The notes: generated by a model not told the origin, from the letters alone. 64,000 bases of DNA from Candidatus Sphingomonas colombiensis (GCA_029202845.1 CP119315.1:813501-877500); one strand, 5' to 3'; positions 35,288 to 46,306 are shown, counted from the first letter of the stretch. A program made the numbers and translations.

Positions 35288-38200
35288 CACAAAGCCTGAA
35301 AACCTTCGCCGGCTATCGCGCCGATCTGCCGATGGCGGTGTTCGCCGGCACCCCGTTCGTGCCTGAACATGTCGATCTTGGCAGCTTCAGTCTCGTCTCA
35401 TGGGTGCGAAACGGGCTTGCCGCCGCGATCACCGATCCGCCGGTGAATCTGCGCGCGGCGGTGTCGGTGAGTTTCGATGTCACCGGCACCCCGCCGCCCG
35501 CCACCCCGCCCTATCCGGTCCAGACCCAGACGGTATCGCGCACGCTGACGATGCGCGGGCCGGGCGACGTGATCGGCATAGATCAGGCGCAGATCGTGCG
35601 CCGCTTCCCCGCGCCCAACGTATCGCTGGGGGATGACAGTTCGCTCGCGCTGATCGAATTCAACCGCCCCGATCTGCCATGGCTGCACTCGCCCGATCCT
35701 GCGGCGGGGGATCGGCTGAAACCGTGGATCACGCTCGTCGTCTGCGATGTTGCGAACGCGGAGCTGTCGAGCGGCACCGGCGGTCTGCCCGACAAGCTCA
35801 GCACCCTGCGCGGCGAGTTGCAGGGGCTGGACGATGCATGGGCCTGGGCACACGCACAGGTGCTTGGCGCGAGCAATGATCGCAATGCGATTGCCGATCA
35901 CATGGGCGATGCACATGCCGATGCCAATCTGTCGCGGCTGATCTGCCCGCGCCGGCTGAGCGTCCACACCAGCTATATCGCCTGCGTCGTGCCGACTTTC
36001 GATTGCGGCGTGAAGGCTGGGCTGGGCCTGCCCGGCGGGACGCTCGATCCGGCATGGACGACTACCAATCCGGCCGCGGAAATCACCCTGCCCGTCTATG
36101 CGAGCTGGCGGTTCACGATCGGCGAAAGCTATAATTTCGAGGAACTTGCCCGGCGGCTCGTGCCGGTCGACGCGCCGTGGCAGATCGGTCGCCGCGCGGT
36201 CGACCTGCGCACGCCGCATGGCGGGGTGAGCGACGACGATGTGTCGCCGGGGGGCGTGCAATATCTGAAATGCGCGCTCGTCTCCCCATTTGACCCGAGC
36301 GGAAACGCCGTGTTGCCTGAAGCCGAGTGGAGCGCCGCGCGCACAGAGGAATTGCGCGCGCGGATCGAGGTGGATCAGGACGATCCCGATCTGCCGCGCG
36401 TCGGCCCGCGCCTCTACGCGCGGTTCCAGCGCGGCAGCACGACGGTGCCCGGCGACGCCGCGACGATCTCTCCGCAATCCGATTGGTTCAACGCGATCAA
36501 CCTACGCCCGCTCGATCGCGTCGTCGCCGGGCTCGGCACGCGGGTGATCCAGAACGATCAGGACAAGTTGATGCAGGCGGCATGGCTGCAGGTCGGCAAG
36601 ATCCGCGAGGCCAATGCCGCGATCGATCGCATCCGGCTGGCGCGCTATGTCGCCGAGGCGCTGGTCAGCAAGACGCTGGCCAAGTTGCCGATGGCGGCGC
36701 TCACCGCGACCACCCGCGCGGTCCATGGCAAGATCGGGATGCCGGCCGGGCAACAGACGGTGTGGGCGAATATCGCCGGCAGCGCCTTGCCGCAAACCGC
36801 CGCCGGCATGGCCTTCCGCCGCTCGCTCGTATCGGGCGCGCCGGTGAGAGCTGCGATCAGGGGCGCTAGCCTCGCCACGCGCGGCAATATCGCATCGATG
36901 ATCGCCGGCGGCGCGAAGCTGCGTGACATGCGACTCGATTACGCCGCACCCGCAGCGATCGGCCCGATAACGGCCGGCATCGCCGCGACGCTTCCCGCCG
37001 ATCGGCTGGGCAAGGCGCTCGGCGTTTCCGCCGACACCGCCGCGAAGACGCTCGTGCGGCGCTTCAGCAAAGCGGGGGGGCTCGCCGCGCAGATCGCCAC
37101 GCCGCGCACGCAATGGCGCGTGATCGACGCGGCAAGCAGCGACGCGGTGACGTCCATGCAGAAACAACGGATGGCGATGCTGGACGCCGCGACAAAACGC
37201 GTCGCGGCGTTGTCGCCCGGCCGGATCGAGGCGCTGGGCGCGCAATATGCCACCCTTGCGCAGCAGGCGCCGTCGCTATCCACGATCGCGGAGAAGCAGA
37301 TTGCGGTGCTCGACCGCTCGCTTGGCAAGGTATCGATTCCGATCCTGCACGGCATCACACCCATGATTGCACCGGGCGCCGCCACGCCGATCGGACGCGC
37401 GCCGCTGGCCGCCGCACCGACAATACGAACCTTGGGTGCGACACGCCCGACGATCGGCCGGCCGGTGGCCATGCCCGCGACGGACACGGTCGCGCTCAGT
37501 GGGATCGATCGCTATCGCAATTTCGGCGACATCCTGATCCCGCGCCCGCCAGTAGCAAAAGTGATGACCAACGCCGCGCTCGCGGATGGCGTCGCCGCGC
37601 TGGTCGCCGGCGTCGGCATTCGCCAGATGCCCGCGACCCCGGTGCTCGCGGCGCCATCGGTGGATCGTGGCACTTTGCTGAAATCGCTCGATCCGGGGCC
37701 GGCCGCGCGCAAGGCGATCATCGCGCGGCTGAAGGCGCTGCCAGACTGGCTGCCCAATGACTGGTTCGATGATCTGCGCGTTCGCCCGATCATGGCCGCG
37801 CCGCGTTTCGACCGGCCGATGTGGGGAGCGCTCGCCGACTGGAACCAGGATTGGCTGATCCCCAATCTCGGGCTGGTCGACGAGAGTGATTTCGTCACTC
37901 TGCTGTTCGACAACCCGCGTTTCACCGAAAGCTATCTGGTCGGCCTGTCCGACGAAATGGGGCGGGAACTGCTCTGGCGCGGTTTCCCGACCGATCAGCG
38001 CGGCACCTATTTCTGGCGGATGTGGAGCGAAGGCTCGGACGATCTGAAACAACAGATTGCGCGCTTTGCTGCGGGCCCGCTCGGCAGCCATCTTGCCGGC
38101 GGAAACAACTCGCGCGTCGTGATGCTGATCCGTGGCGCGGTGGTAAAGCGCCACCCCGAGGCGCTGTTCGTCGCCGTTCGGCGCGATGCGGCCAGCGGTA

Positions 38201-38616
38201 ACTTCGCCGATCCGCCGACGAGCGGCACGGGATCGATCCTGTTCCACGCCGCACTCAGCGTCGATACGATCCTCGTCGGCTTCGATCTCACGCGCGACGA
38301 TATCAAACAGGGCAATTGGTGGTTCCTTCTCGCGGAGCACCCCGGCGCGCCGCGCTTCGGCCTTGATATCCCGGACGGGGTGACCCCCGTTCCGCTGCCC
38401 GCCTCCGCCACCATATCGATCGACGGCCTGACATGGGGACAATTGCCCATGGGTGGCGGCTGCCTCAACGCCGGAACCGGCGGCGCCACCGCCGTCACCA
38501 AGGATGACGGCAATTTCCAATGGGCGACGAGCAGCGCCGATGTCGCCCGCATCCTTTTCCAAAATCCCGCCCGCGCCGCTTTCGAGGCAAAGGCGATGAT
38601 GCCGCAGGACCATTGA
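35284..38616 (+). CDS. Large protein of unknown function, second gene of four-gene cluster
   Basis: 1110 residues, no signal peptide or membrane helix. The N-terminal third is beta-rich (PMAVFAGTPFVPEHVDLGS, ALIEFNRPDLPWLHSP). A middle section of about 300 residues (roughly 470-820) is Ala-rich and probably helical. The C-terminal 300 residues carry well-conserved-looking aromatic stretches (FDRPMWGALADWNQDWLIP and RELLWRGFPTDQRGTYFW). I associate this type of wording with uncharacterised proteins of Streptomyces and other large genomes. It is coupled by ATGA to the gene before it and lies 2 bp before the third gene. No enzymatic motif is visible. Confidence 0.82.
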   Translation: MTQSLKTFAGYRADLPMAVFAGTPFVPEHVDLGSFSLVSWVRNGLAAAITDPPVNLRAAVSVSFDVTGTPPPATPPYPVQTQTVSRTLTMRGPGDVIGIDQAQIVRRFPAPNVSLGDDSSLALIEFNRPDLPWLHSPDPAAGDRLKPWITLVVCDVANAELSSGTGGLPDKLSTLRGELQGLDDAWAWAHAQVLGASNDRNAIADHMGDAHADANLSRLICPRRLSVHTSYIACVVPTFDCGVKAGLGLPGGTLDPAWTTTNPAAEITLPVYASWRFTIGESYNFEELARRLVPVDAPWQIGRRAVDLRTPHGGVSDDDVSPGGVQYLKCALVSPFDPSGNAVLPEAEWSAARTEELRARIEVDQDDPDLPRVGPRLYARFQRGSTTVPGDAATISPQSDWFNAINLRPLDRVVAGLGTRVIQNDQDKLMQAAWLQVGKIREANAAIDRIRLARYVAEALVSKTLAKLPMAALTATTRAVHGKIGMPAGQQTVWANIAGSALPQTAAGMAFRRSLVSGAPVRAAIRGASLATRGNIASMIAGGAKLRDMRLDYAAPAAIGPITAGIAATLPADRLGKALGVSADTAAKTLVRRFSKAGGLAAQIATPRTQWRVIDAASSDAVTSMQKQRMAMLDAATKRVAALSPGRIEALGAQYATLAQQAPSLSTIAEKQIAVLDRSLGKVSIPILHGITPMIAPGAATPIGRAPLAAAPTIRTLGATRPTIGRPVAMPATDTVALSGIDRYRNFGDILIPRPPVAKVMTNAALADGVAALVAGVGIRQMPATPVLAAPSVDRGTLLKSLDPGPAARKAIIARLKALPDWLPNDWFDDLRVRPIMAAPRFDRPMWGALADWNQDWLIPNLGLVDESDFVTLLFDNPRFTESYLVGLSDEMGRELLWRGFPTDQRGTYFWRMWSEGSDDLKQQIARFAAGPLGSHLAGGNNSRVVMLIRGAVVKRHPEALFVAVRRDAASGNFADPPTSGTGSILFHAALSVDTILVGFDLTRDDIKQGNWWFLLAEHPGAPRFGLDIPDGVTPVPLPASATISIDGLTWGQLPMGGGCLNAGTGGATAVTKDDGNFQWATSSADVARILFQNPARAAFEAKAMMPQDH

Positions 38617-38618
38617 TC

Positions 38619-41600
38619 ATGCCTGTCGATCCCAACCTCAAATCATTCCAGACCGATGCGGCGAAGCTCAACGCGACGTTGCAGAACCAGCGCGACACGA
38701 TGGCGGCGGCGCGCCAAACGCTCGCCGATCTCGAACGCCGGGTGGCGGATGCGACCGTCAGCATAACGCCCGCGGCGGCGGCGCGCGCGCAGGCGGCGGC
38801 GACCAAAAAGCTGACGGACGCGCAAAACGCGATCATCGACGCGCAACGGAAGCTGGGCGACCTGCTCCGTCCGCGGGCGATCGATCCATGCGGTTGCGCG
38901 AGCAACATCCCGCTGCTGATGCTGCCTGTGCGGATCGAGACGCGTTTCGCGAAGGCGGCCAGGAGCGGCGGAGCGGTGCTTCAGGTGCGCATCTTTCCCG
39001 ATACCGTGCATGTCGATGCGTTGCGCCGCACCCTCACCGATGCGGAGCGCGCCGCCGGAATCGCCTATTGGACGGCGCTATGGCCCGATCAGGCCAATCC
39101 AGGACCATGGACCAATCTGAAGATGGCGGTAGGCGCGCGCCGTGCCGGCTGGGTGGCGGAGGCGACGCGCCCCACCAATGGCGCGAACGCTCCGCAGGGC
39201 GAGCCATTATTCCCCGATCCCGCCGCGCCGGCGCACGACAGCGTCACCGCGCGGCTGCTGCCCGATCGCTTCGTCGCGGTCGCGCGGCAGGGCGGCAAGG
39301 AATATCGCGCCACCGGCAATCCGATCGTCGGCAATCTCGAAATGGGCGCGTTCCTGCCGGACGAGGCCGAGGCCGATCTCGTGACCGTCAACGGCGTGAA
39401 AGTGTCACAGGGCGGCAAGTGGATCGTCGATTTCAAAACCGCGCTCGACGCCGGAATGGCGCTCACCATCGCGCTGCCCAATGATCGGCCGGTAACGGAT
39501 CTCTATGTTCTCGGCGTGCGCCGCTCGCTCGATCCCAAGGCGGCGGCGGCCGCGCTCGACGATCTTTGCGCCGCGCATCGCCATTCGATCGGGCTCGGCT
39601 TCGTCGAGCAAGGCACGCCGACCAACAATCTCGACGATCAGCGCGCGGGCTGGAACAGCGTGGGCGACGAAAGCGCGCCGACCCTCGATGGTGTGCCCCC
39701 CACTCCCGCCGGCGGCAACGACGCTGCGCTCGCGTCCGCACTGGGGATCACGGGGAGCGCCTTTGTCGGCACCGATGCCGCCGACGTAGCGGAGGATGCG
39801 CTGGCGGGCGCGGCCAATATCGTCGTGTGGCACGCCGCTTATGACAGCTTTCTCGATACGTTCGCGACGATCACCAACGAAGCCCTGGGCTCGATCAGCG
39901 AACGCGATCGCGAACGGCTGCGGCGGCTGCACCGCGATATGGTGCGCGGGCGCGGGCCGTTGCCCGCGATCCGCATCGGCAAGCAACCCTATGGCGTGCT
40001 GCCGGTCGGCTCGACCGCCGGCAATTGGGTGGAGAAAGATCCCTTCCTCGCCCGCGCGCTCGGCCTGATCAAGAACGCGCGCGCGATGTGGAGCGCCGCG
40101 AGCGAGGGCGTGCCGCACATCAATCCGGGCCAGGGCGTGGATGACTCAACGATGCGCGATCTGCTCGGGATGAGCCCGGTGTCGCTCGGCGTTCGCGCGC
40201 GAGAGGCCGCCGGCACCGATCTCGGCAAGGCGTTCGGCGCGATCACAGGCGCGGTCGATACGGAGGCGGAGCTGTCCGCGCTGCTCGCCGGGCTGATGAT
40301 CCCCAGCGGCGGCAACCTGATGATCGACTATATGCCCGCCGCCGTATTGGGCGAATCCCGCCCGGTCGGCCTGCCCTATGCGCATGAAAGCGATAATGCG
40401 GCGCTCGCCGCACTCGCCAACGCCCCGCACACCAAGCTGCCGATCAAAAGCGTTCTGCAAGCGATGGCGCAAGTCGCCTGGTCGCATGCGGGCGGGCGTG
40501 TCGATCGCAACGGATCGGCCGAGCTGATCGGCAGCGTGGCGGCGAATATCGCGGGGATATCCGCAGCGCAGCAACGCGTGGTGCGCGAAACCGCCCCCAC
40601 CTTCGCCACCGCCGGCGCGGCGCGGCTGTTCGACACCGCCGATCAACTAAGCTCGCTCGTTCCGGAGGAGGTGAGCCTCGCCAGCTATCAACCCGATGTC
40701 GCGACGCGGACCAGTTTTCCCGCGCTCGCCGCGACCAGCACCAGCGCGGCGGCGCGGGCGGAATTCGGCAAGGTGGCATTGTCCGAATGGTTCATCGGGC
40801 TGGGCGCGCAAGCCGAACTGGCCGACGCGCTGACGCTGCTCGCCGCAGAGCCTTCGCTCGATCGGCGGCGGATCGCCTTTGCCGAGGCGCTCGACACCGC
40901 GTCGCACCGCATCGACGCATGGGTGACGGCGCTGGTCGAATCGCGCCGCCGCGCGCTCCGCGCACAGACGCCGACGGGCATTCAGATCGGCGCGTTCGGC
41001 TGGGTGCAGAATATCGATCGGCTGAACGAGCAGGAAAGCGGCTATCTCCACGCGCCCAGCATGGGTCAGGCGGTGACTGCTGGTATTCTGCGCAGCGCCT
41101 ATCTCGCGCATAATAAGGAGGGTGATCCCGCCTCCGACGACGCCTTTGCGATCGATCTGTCGAGCGCGCGGGTGCGGGATGCGATGGACCTGCTGGACGC
41201 GGTGCGCGAGGGACAGGGCCTTGCCGCCGCGATCGGCTATCGCATCGAACGCGGGCTGCATGATGCCGGGCTGGATCGCATCGTGCTCAATCTGCGCAAG
41301 CTCGCGCCGCTTGCCGCAGGGCAATTGGTCAATGCCGGCGAAGCGGTGCCGAGCGATATCGCCACCCACCTCGCCATCGCCAATGTCGTCGACGGGGTGG
41401 CGCTGGTCGAAAAGGCCAAGGCCGATTTCAACGCGGTGGCGAACGCAGCGAGCGCCGTGCCCACCGACAACCCCTATGTCGATGCAGCAAGCTGGCAGCC
41501 GCTGAGTGGCGGCGATCGCACCGCGCTTCAGGCGATCATCACCGCCGCCGCATCGTCGCTCGATGCGGCCAGCGACGTGCTGCTCGCGGAATCGGTTCAT

Positions 41601-43155
41601 CATCTCGCTCAGGGCAATATGTCGCGCGCGGCCGCCGCGATCGATGCGGCGGCGAACGGGGATTCGCCGGTGCCGGTGCCGGAGTTCGTCGCGACCCCCG
41701 CCGACCGGAGGCCTCGTCACTCATCGCGTGATGCTGGTGGTGCAGGATGGCGAAGGCTGGAGCACGCAACAACCGCGCGCGCTGGCCGAGCCGGCGCTGG
41801 AGCGCTGGGCCGCCGCGCGGCTGGGCGCGGCGGATAGCGTGCTGGTGGCGACCGGGCCGGACCGCACCATCGCGGACACCGGGCTCGCCGCGCTCGATCT
41901 AGTTTATGGCAGCGCCGATCCAGCCGCGCTGGACATGCTGGTACGTTCCAGACTCGGCCTGCCCGGCGACGCGGCGTTAGCCGATATCGCGGACGCCGGC
42001 CGGCGCGCTTACCGCGATGTGGTGTTGGCGGCGGCGGCGTTGCGCACCGTGCTGGCCGGGGCCACGCCCGCGCAACCCAACGATCTTTGCGCGCCGCCGC
42101 TCAATCCACCGGGCGCGGAGCCCATTCCTCCCCGGCGCGAGATCAGCCCCGTCGCGCTGGCGGATGCGGTAAATCGTGCGCGGACGGCACGCGAAACGCT
42201 CGCCGCGCGGCGCGATGCGCTGGTGGCGGCGCTGGGCCATGATCCCATCGTGCCGGATGCGCTGCTTGCCGCACTGCTCGCGCTCGCCGATTTCGGGATC
42301 ATTTCCCCAGCGGGCAGCAGCGGGACCGATATCGCGCGGCTCGCGGCCGAAATGGCAAGCCAGCGCCTCGATCGCGCGGATGCCCTGTTCGCCACGGCGG
42401 GCGGGGTGGACAGCGATATCGTCGCGAAGATCGCGGTGGAATTGTTCGGCGACGGCTTCTGGATATTGCCCGCGATCAGCACCGTCGCCACCGCAGCGAG
42501 CGACGAATGGGATGTGGCGCTCACCGGGCGCGTTGCGCTCGCCGGCCACGCGGCACTTCGCCGCTGGATCGCCGATACCGGATCGGTGCGCGGCGCGGTG
42601 TCGCGCTATGGCGACACGTTGCTCCTGGCGGATGCACTGGCGACCGCGCCCGCTTTGTCCGCGATGCAGGTCGCGCAGCGCGGCTTCACGCTGGCGCCCG
42701 GCTGGATCGGGACGGGACTGATCGATAATGTCGCGGGCGCGTTCGTCATCGAAGCGCTCGGCTGGAGCGATCCGGCCCAGCCCGCGACCTATCTCGTGCT
42801 CGATCATTTCGTCGAGCGGCTGCCCGGCGGCGATGAGAACACCACGGGCATCGCGTTCAACGCGCCCTCCCCCAATGCGCGTCCACCGCAGGCGTGGCTG
42901 CTGGCGATCGCGCCCGACGAGCGGGACTGGACGACAGATTCGCTGCTCGCAACGCTGCGCGACACCGCCGATCTCGCGCGGGTGCGCGGCGTCACGCTGG
43001 AGCGCCAGCCCTATCCGGCGCGGGTGCTTCCGGTCCTCTATCAACAAAGCTGGTCGTTGCGCGGCGAGGAGGTGGTCGATTTCTCGAAATTCGCCTTCAC
43101 CGCCACGCTTATCGACAACAGCCTCTATTCCTTGCGCTTCGTGAAGGACAATTGA
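38619..43155 (+). CDS. Giant protein of unknown function with a one-base frameshift, third gene of cluster
   Basis: The reading frame from the ATG at 38619 runs to about 41700. There it must shift by one base to continue in the frame that ends at 43155; together they make about 1511 residues. The N-terminus (15-90) is a probable coiled coil. It is followed by CGCASNIPLLMLPVRIETRF, then mixed alpha/beta sequence with KQPYGVLPVGS, and after the shift a domain with AWLLAIAPDERDWTTDSLL. Removing one C from the run at 41695-41699 gives a perfectly continuous protein, so the break is a recent mutation, a sequencing error or a slippery site. As sequenced, the first frame would end at 41837 with about 45 unrelated residues. 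No domain of known function is seen. Confidence 0.75.
41691..41702 (+). other. Frameshift site in the third large gene
   Basis: GCGACCCCCGCC. Read as it stands the frame gives ATPADRRPRH and later stops at 41837. With four C instead of five it reads ATPPTGGLVTHRVMLVVQ and joins the downstream open frame without a gap. Confidence 0.85.
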
Positions 43156-43156
43156 G

Positions 43157-44881
43157 ATGTTCACCGCCGAATTCCGGCCCATCGCGACGGCCCTGATCAA
43201 CACCGGCTTGTTCAATCGGCCGCCGGCCTATTCGCGGCTCGAACCGCAATCGGTGACCGGCGATCCGACAGCCGGCGTCGCCGCCGCGCTGCACGATCCC
43301 TTATGGTCGATGCTGCGCCAATGGCAGGTCGGCGAATTCGCGGGCGAGGATGCGGGCACGCCGCTCGCGGTGACGATCGGGACCTCAAGCACCCCGATCA
43401 CGCTGTTCGCCCCCGGCGCGCCGGGTGGCGGGGCAATGGCGGGGCAGCCGATCGGCAGCCGCGCGACGCTGGACCGGCTGATCGAGGCCGAGCCCCCCGC
43501 CACGCCCGGCGCCGGCAGCCGGCAACGCGCGGAGGCCAGCGCGACGCTGATCGCCGCGCTGGCGGAGGCGGGGCTGGACGTCGCCACCGTGTTACCTGGG
43601 CGCTATCCGTTCGGCGCGGGCGCGACCGGCGACCTGCCCCGCCCCGCGCTCGCGGTGATGCTGCGCGCCGGCGCCGACGCCGAGCCCATCGCCGCCGATC
43701 TGGAAGCTGGCACCCCGGACTGGCTGGCACCGGGCAGTGCCGCAGCCAAAGCGGCGGCGCAGGAATGGCTCGGCTGGTATCGCGCCGGCGTCTCGCCCAC
43801 CGCCAGCGGCGCATGCTGGGACGCAAAACGGCTCGAATATCATTTCTCGGTCGCCACCGACGCCGGGCGCGGACAAAAAGTGTTCACCGCGCCGATGCAC
43901 CTTGGCGGCGATATCGATTGGCATGCACTGGACCTCGTGCCCGGCGCGAGCATGAGCGCCAACGGCGATCCGACCTTTCCGCTCACCCCGCACGATCCGC
44001 CCGCCGGAGACGGCACACCGCCGACCACCTTGGTCGCGCCATTGCGCTTCGCGGGCATGGCCGCCGATCGCTTCTGGGAATTCGAGGACGGGCGGGTCAA
44101 TTTCGGCTCGATGTCAGTGCAGATCAACGATCCCGCGCGGCTATGCTTGATCGAATTCGCCACCGTTTACGGGTGTGACTGGTTTCTCGCGCCGGTCGAG
44201 GTTTCGGCCTCGGCCTTCACCACCGTCACCTCTTTGTCGGTGGTCGACAGCTTCGGCGTCACCACGACGATCGAGCGCGCGGGCACCGGCTCGCCTGGCG
44301 CGCGCTTCTGCCTGTTCGAACCGAGTGTCGCGGGCAGCACTGAAACGGCGCGCGGCCTGCTAACCATCGGCGGCGCGCGCGGTGCGCTCGAAGGGCCGCC
44401 GCGCGAGATGGTGGTGTTCCTTCGTGACGAAACCGCCAACATGGTGTGGGCAATCGAAACCAATGTGGAGGATGCCTCGGGGCTGGTGCGCAGCCGGCAG
44501 GACGAACTCCGCGCAATCCCGGATTATCCGCCCCCCGATCCGCGCGCCGAGCTGCGCTATACATTGGAAACAGAGGTGCCGCGTCACTGGATTCCGATGG
44601 TGCCGGTGCCGATGGCCGGGGCGACGAACGGCTTCATCCTGCGCAAGGGCACGATGACCGACGCCGATGACAGTCGGGGCCGCATCCTCGCGGGCAAGCC
44701 GCGCGAGCTGTTCGATCCGGAGGTGCCGCGCGGTGGCATCCGCGTGTCGCGCACCCCCACACTCGCGCGTGACGCCGCCGGCCGCCCGATCCGCTGGACG
44801 GCGCTTCGCTCCGGCGAAGGTTTCGGCGAACTCACCAGCGGCTTCGCCTCCGACAGCGCAGAGAAGATCACCACGGGCTGA
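43157..44881 (+). CDS. Protein of unknown function, fourth gene of cluster
   Basis: 574 residues without signal peptide or membrane helix. Conserved-looking motifs are LWSMLRQWQVGEFAGEDAGTP near the N-terminus, RFWEFEDGRVNFGSM and FATVYGCDWFLAPVEV in the middle, and RYTLETEVPRHWIPMVPVPM toward the C-terminus. Such motifs occur in uncharacterised proteins that I recall from Actinobacteria and Cyanobacteria, always without an assigned function. The ATG follows the third gene's stop by one base. A perfect 12-bp hairpin ends the unit. The acidic and aromatic repeats suggest a folded structural protein rather than an enzyme. Confidence 0.82.
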   Translation: MFTAEFRPIATALINTGLFNRPPAYSRLEPQSVTGDPTAGVAAALHDPLWSMLRQWQVGEFAGEDAGTPLAVTIGTSSTPITLFAPGAPGGGAMAGQPIGSRATLDRLIEAEPPATPGAGSRQRAEASATLIAALAEAGLDVATVLPGRYPFGAGATGDLPRPALAVMLRAGADAEPIAADLEAGTPDWLAPGSAAAKAAAQEWLGWYRAGVSPTASGACWDAKRLEYHFSVATDAGRGQKVFTAPMHLGGDIDWHALDLVPGASMSANGDPTFPLTPHDPPAGDGTPPTTLVAPLRFAGMAADRFWEFEDGRVNFGSMSVQINDPARLCLIEFATVYGCDWFLAPVEVSASAFTTVTSLSVVDSFGVTTTIERAGTGSPGARFCLFEPSVAGSTETARGLLTIGGARGALEGPPREMVVFLRDETANMVWAIETNVEDASGLVRSRQDELRAIPDYPPPDPRAELRYTLETEVPRHWIPMVPVPMAGATNGFILRKGTMTDADDSRGRILAGKPRELFDPEVPRGGIRVSRTPTLARDAAGRPIRWTALRSGEGFGELTSGFASDSAEKITTG

Positions 44882-44890
44882 CTAACCGGC

Positions 44891-44919
44891 CATGGGGCGG
44901 GCGCGATGCCCGCCCCATG
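44891..44919. terminator. Perfect hairpin closing the four-gene cluster
   Basis: CATGGGGCGGGC and GCCCGCCCCATG pair perfectly over 12 bp around GCGAT. It lies between the convergent ends of the cluster (44881) and the amidohydrolase gene (44932). There is no T-run, so it is probably a bidirectional terminator. Confidence 0.72.
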
Positions 44920-44931
44920 ACAGTCGGCGCA

Positions 44932-46278
44932 TCAGGGAAGCTGATACCCCGGCCCCTTGAACTGATGCCCTTGCGACATGACGTACACCACGCGGGTAGA
45001 GGCTTCGATCTCGTCGATCGGATTGCCATCGAACGCGACGATATCGGCCGACTTGCCGGGCTCGATCGTCCCTGCGGTCGAGGAGATGCCGAGCAGTTCG
45101 GCATTGGTGAGCGTCACCGCGCGGAGCGCCGCGAGCGAACTCATCCCGCCCTGACGCACGAGCAGAACCATCTCGTCACCGGGTGTGCCGCCGAAATCGG
45201 TGCCCACCGCGATCTTCACGCCGTTGCGCAGCGCGACCTTCACCTGGCGCCCGATGCCGCCCGGCTGCGCTTCGGGCATGCCCAGCACCTTGCGGCGCGT
45301 GTTCTCGCTGATCGGGCGATCGCCGGCTTTGGGGTTTTGGACGCGGCGCAGAACATCGGTCGGCGCTTCGAGCGTGGGGACGAGATAGGTGCCGCGCTCC
45401 TTCATCAGCTTCGCGCCCTCATCGTCGAGGTAATTGCCATGCTCGACCGAATCGACGCCCGCGCGCACCGCTGCCTTGATGCCGTCCGCGCCGATCGCAT
45501 GCGCCATCACCTTGCGCTTCATCAGATGCGATGCGTCGACGATCGCATGCAACTCGGCATCGGTGAATTGCTGATCGAGCCCGGTATAGCTGTCATCGAC
45601 CACCCCGGCGGTGTCGATGATCTTGATCTGATCGGCGCCAAGCTGGATCTGCCGCCGCGTGACCTTGGCGCATTCGCCATCGCCATCGCACACCCCGCCG
45701 GAGAAAGCGGGCGGCGCGAGCGACGCCTGGAAATTGCCGTTGCGGAAATCGCCATGGCCGCCCGTGGTGGTAAGCGGCGCGCCGGACGCGAGGATGCGCG
45801 GACCGACCACCAGCCCCTTGTTGATCGCATCCCGCAGCGGGAAGATCACTTCGGGCATGCTACCCGCGTCGCGCACCGTGGTCGCGCCGCCGAACACCTT
45901 CTCGCGCGCATTCTGGAACGCTGCGCTCCAATTGCCGAAGCCGATATGGACATGCGCGTCGATCAGCCCGGCCATGACGAACTTGTCGCGCAACTCGACG
46001 ATCGCCACGCTGCCCGGCGCGACGCCGCCACCAATCGCTTCCGCGCCGACAAAACCGGGGCGCACCGCGTCGATCACACCGTTCTTCACGATGATGCTGG
46101 CATCGCGCGCCAGCGGCTTGCCGGCGTCGGCCATCAGGGTGCCGGCATGAATGATCGTCCAGCGATCCGCCGCTTTCTCCGCCTTGGGCGCAAGAACGCT
46201 ATCCGCCTGCGCCATCGCCGTGCCGGATGCCCCCAGCAATGCGGCCGCAGCCGCCAGCGCGATCCATTTCGCTTTCAT
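44932..46278 (-). CDS. Exported amidohydrolase (imidazolonepropionase-like / Xaa-dipeptidase type)
   Basis: 448 residues: a signal peptide (ending GTAMAQA), then a composite amidohydrolase barrel. The metal motif is H109-V-H111 (LIDAHVHIGFG); the lysine likely to be carboxylated lies in ADQIKIIDTAG. Further histidines sit in VMAHAIG and SVEHGNYL, and the catalytic aspartate in VGTDFGGTPG. Related secreted enzymes of Caulobacter and Sphingomonas cleave Xaa-Pro, Xaa-Arg or Xaa-Lys dipeptides. GGGGACGAAGAG precedes the ATG. It lies downstream of an M14 peptidase on the same strand, with a hairpin between, which supports a joint role in peptide breakdown. Confidence 0.9.
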   Translation of the reverse strand: MKAKWIALAAAAALLGASGTAMAQADSVLAPKAEKAADRWTIIHAGTLMADAGKPLARDASIIVKNGVIDAVRPGFVGAEAIGGGVAPGSVAIVELRDKFVMAGLIDAHVHIGFGNWSAAFQNAREKVFGGATTVRDAGSMPEVIFPLRDAINKGLVVGPRILASGAPLTTTGGHGDFRNGNFQASLAPPAFSGGVCDGDGECAKVTRRQIQLGADQIKIIDTAGVVDDSYTGLDQQFTDAELHAIVDASHLMKRKVMAHAIGADGIKAAVRAGVDSVEHGNYLDDEGAKLMKERGTYLVPTLEAPTDVLRRVQNPKAGDRPISENTRRKVLGMPEAQPGGIGRQVKVALRNGVKIAVGTDFGGTPGDEMVLLVRQGGMSSLAALRAVTLTNAELLGISSTAGTIEPGKSADIVAFDGNPIDEIEASTRVVYVMSQGHQFKGPGYQLP

Positions 46279-46306
46279 TCTCTTCGTCCCCTTTTCGGTC
46301 GGTCAC

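Noticed and set aside
37276..38613. Minus-strand open frame of about 445 codons inside the second giant gene
   Set aside because: Since the giant genes have no known function, the antisense was considered. The plus-strand frames are continuous, coupled and have ribosome sites, whereas the antisense is a basic low-complexity shadow.
41506..43155. A separate gene starting near 41506 in the cluster
   Set aside because: The first 65 residues of that frame are Arg/Pro/Ser shadow sequence. Sensible protein begins only at the frameshift, so the region is the 3' part of the third gene.
32345..44881. Prophage or contractile tail island
   Set aside because: There is no integrase, portal, sheath, baseplate, lysis gene or attachment repeat in or next to the cluster.
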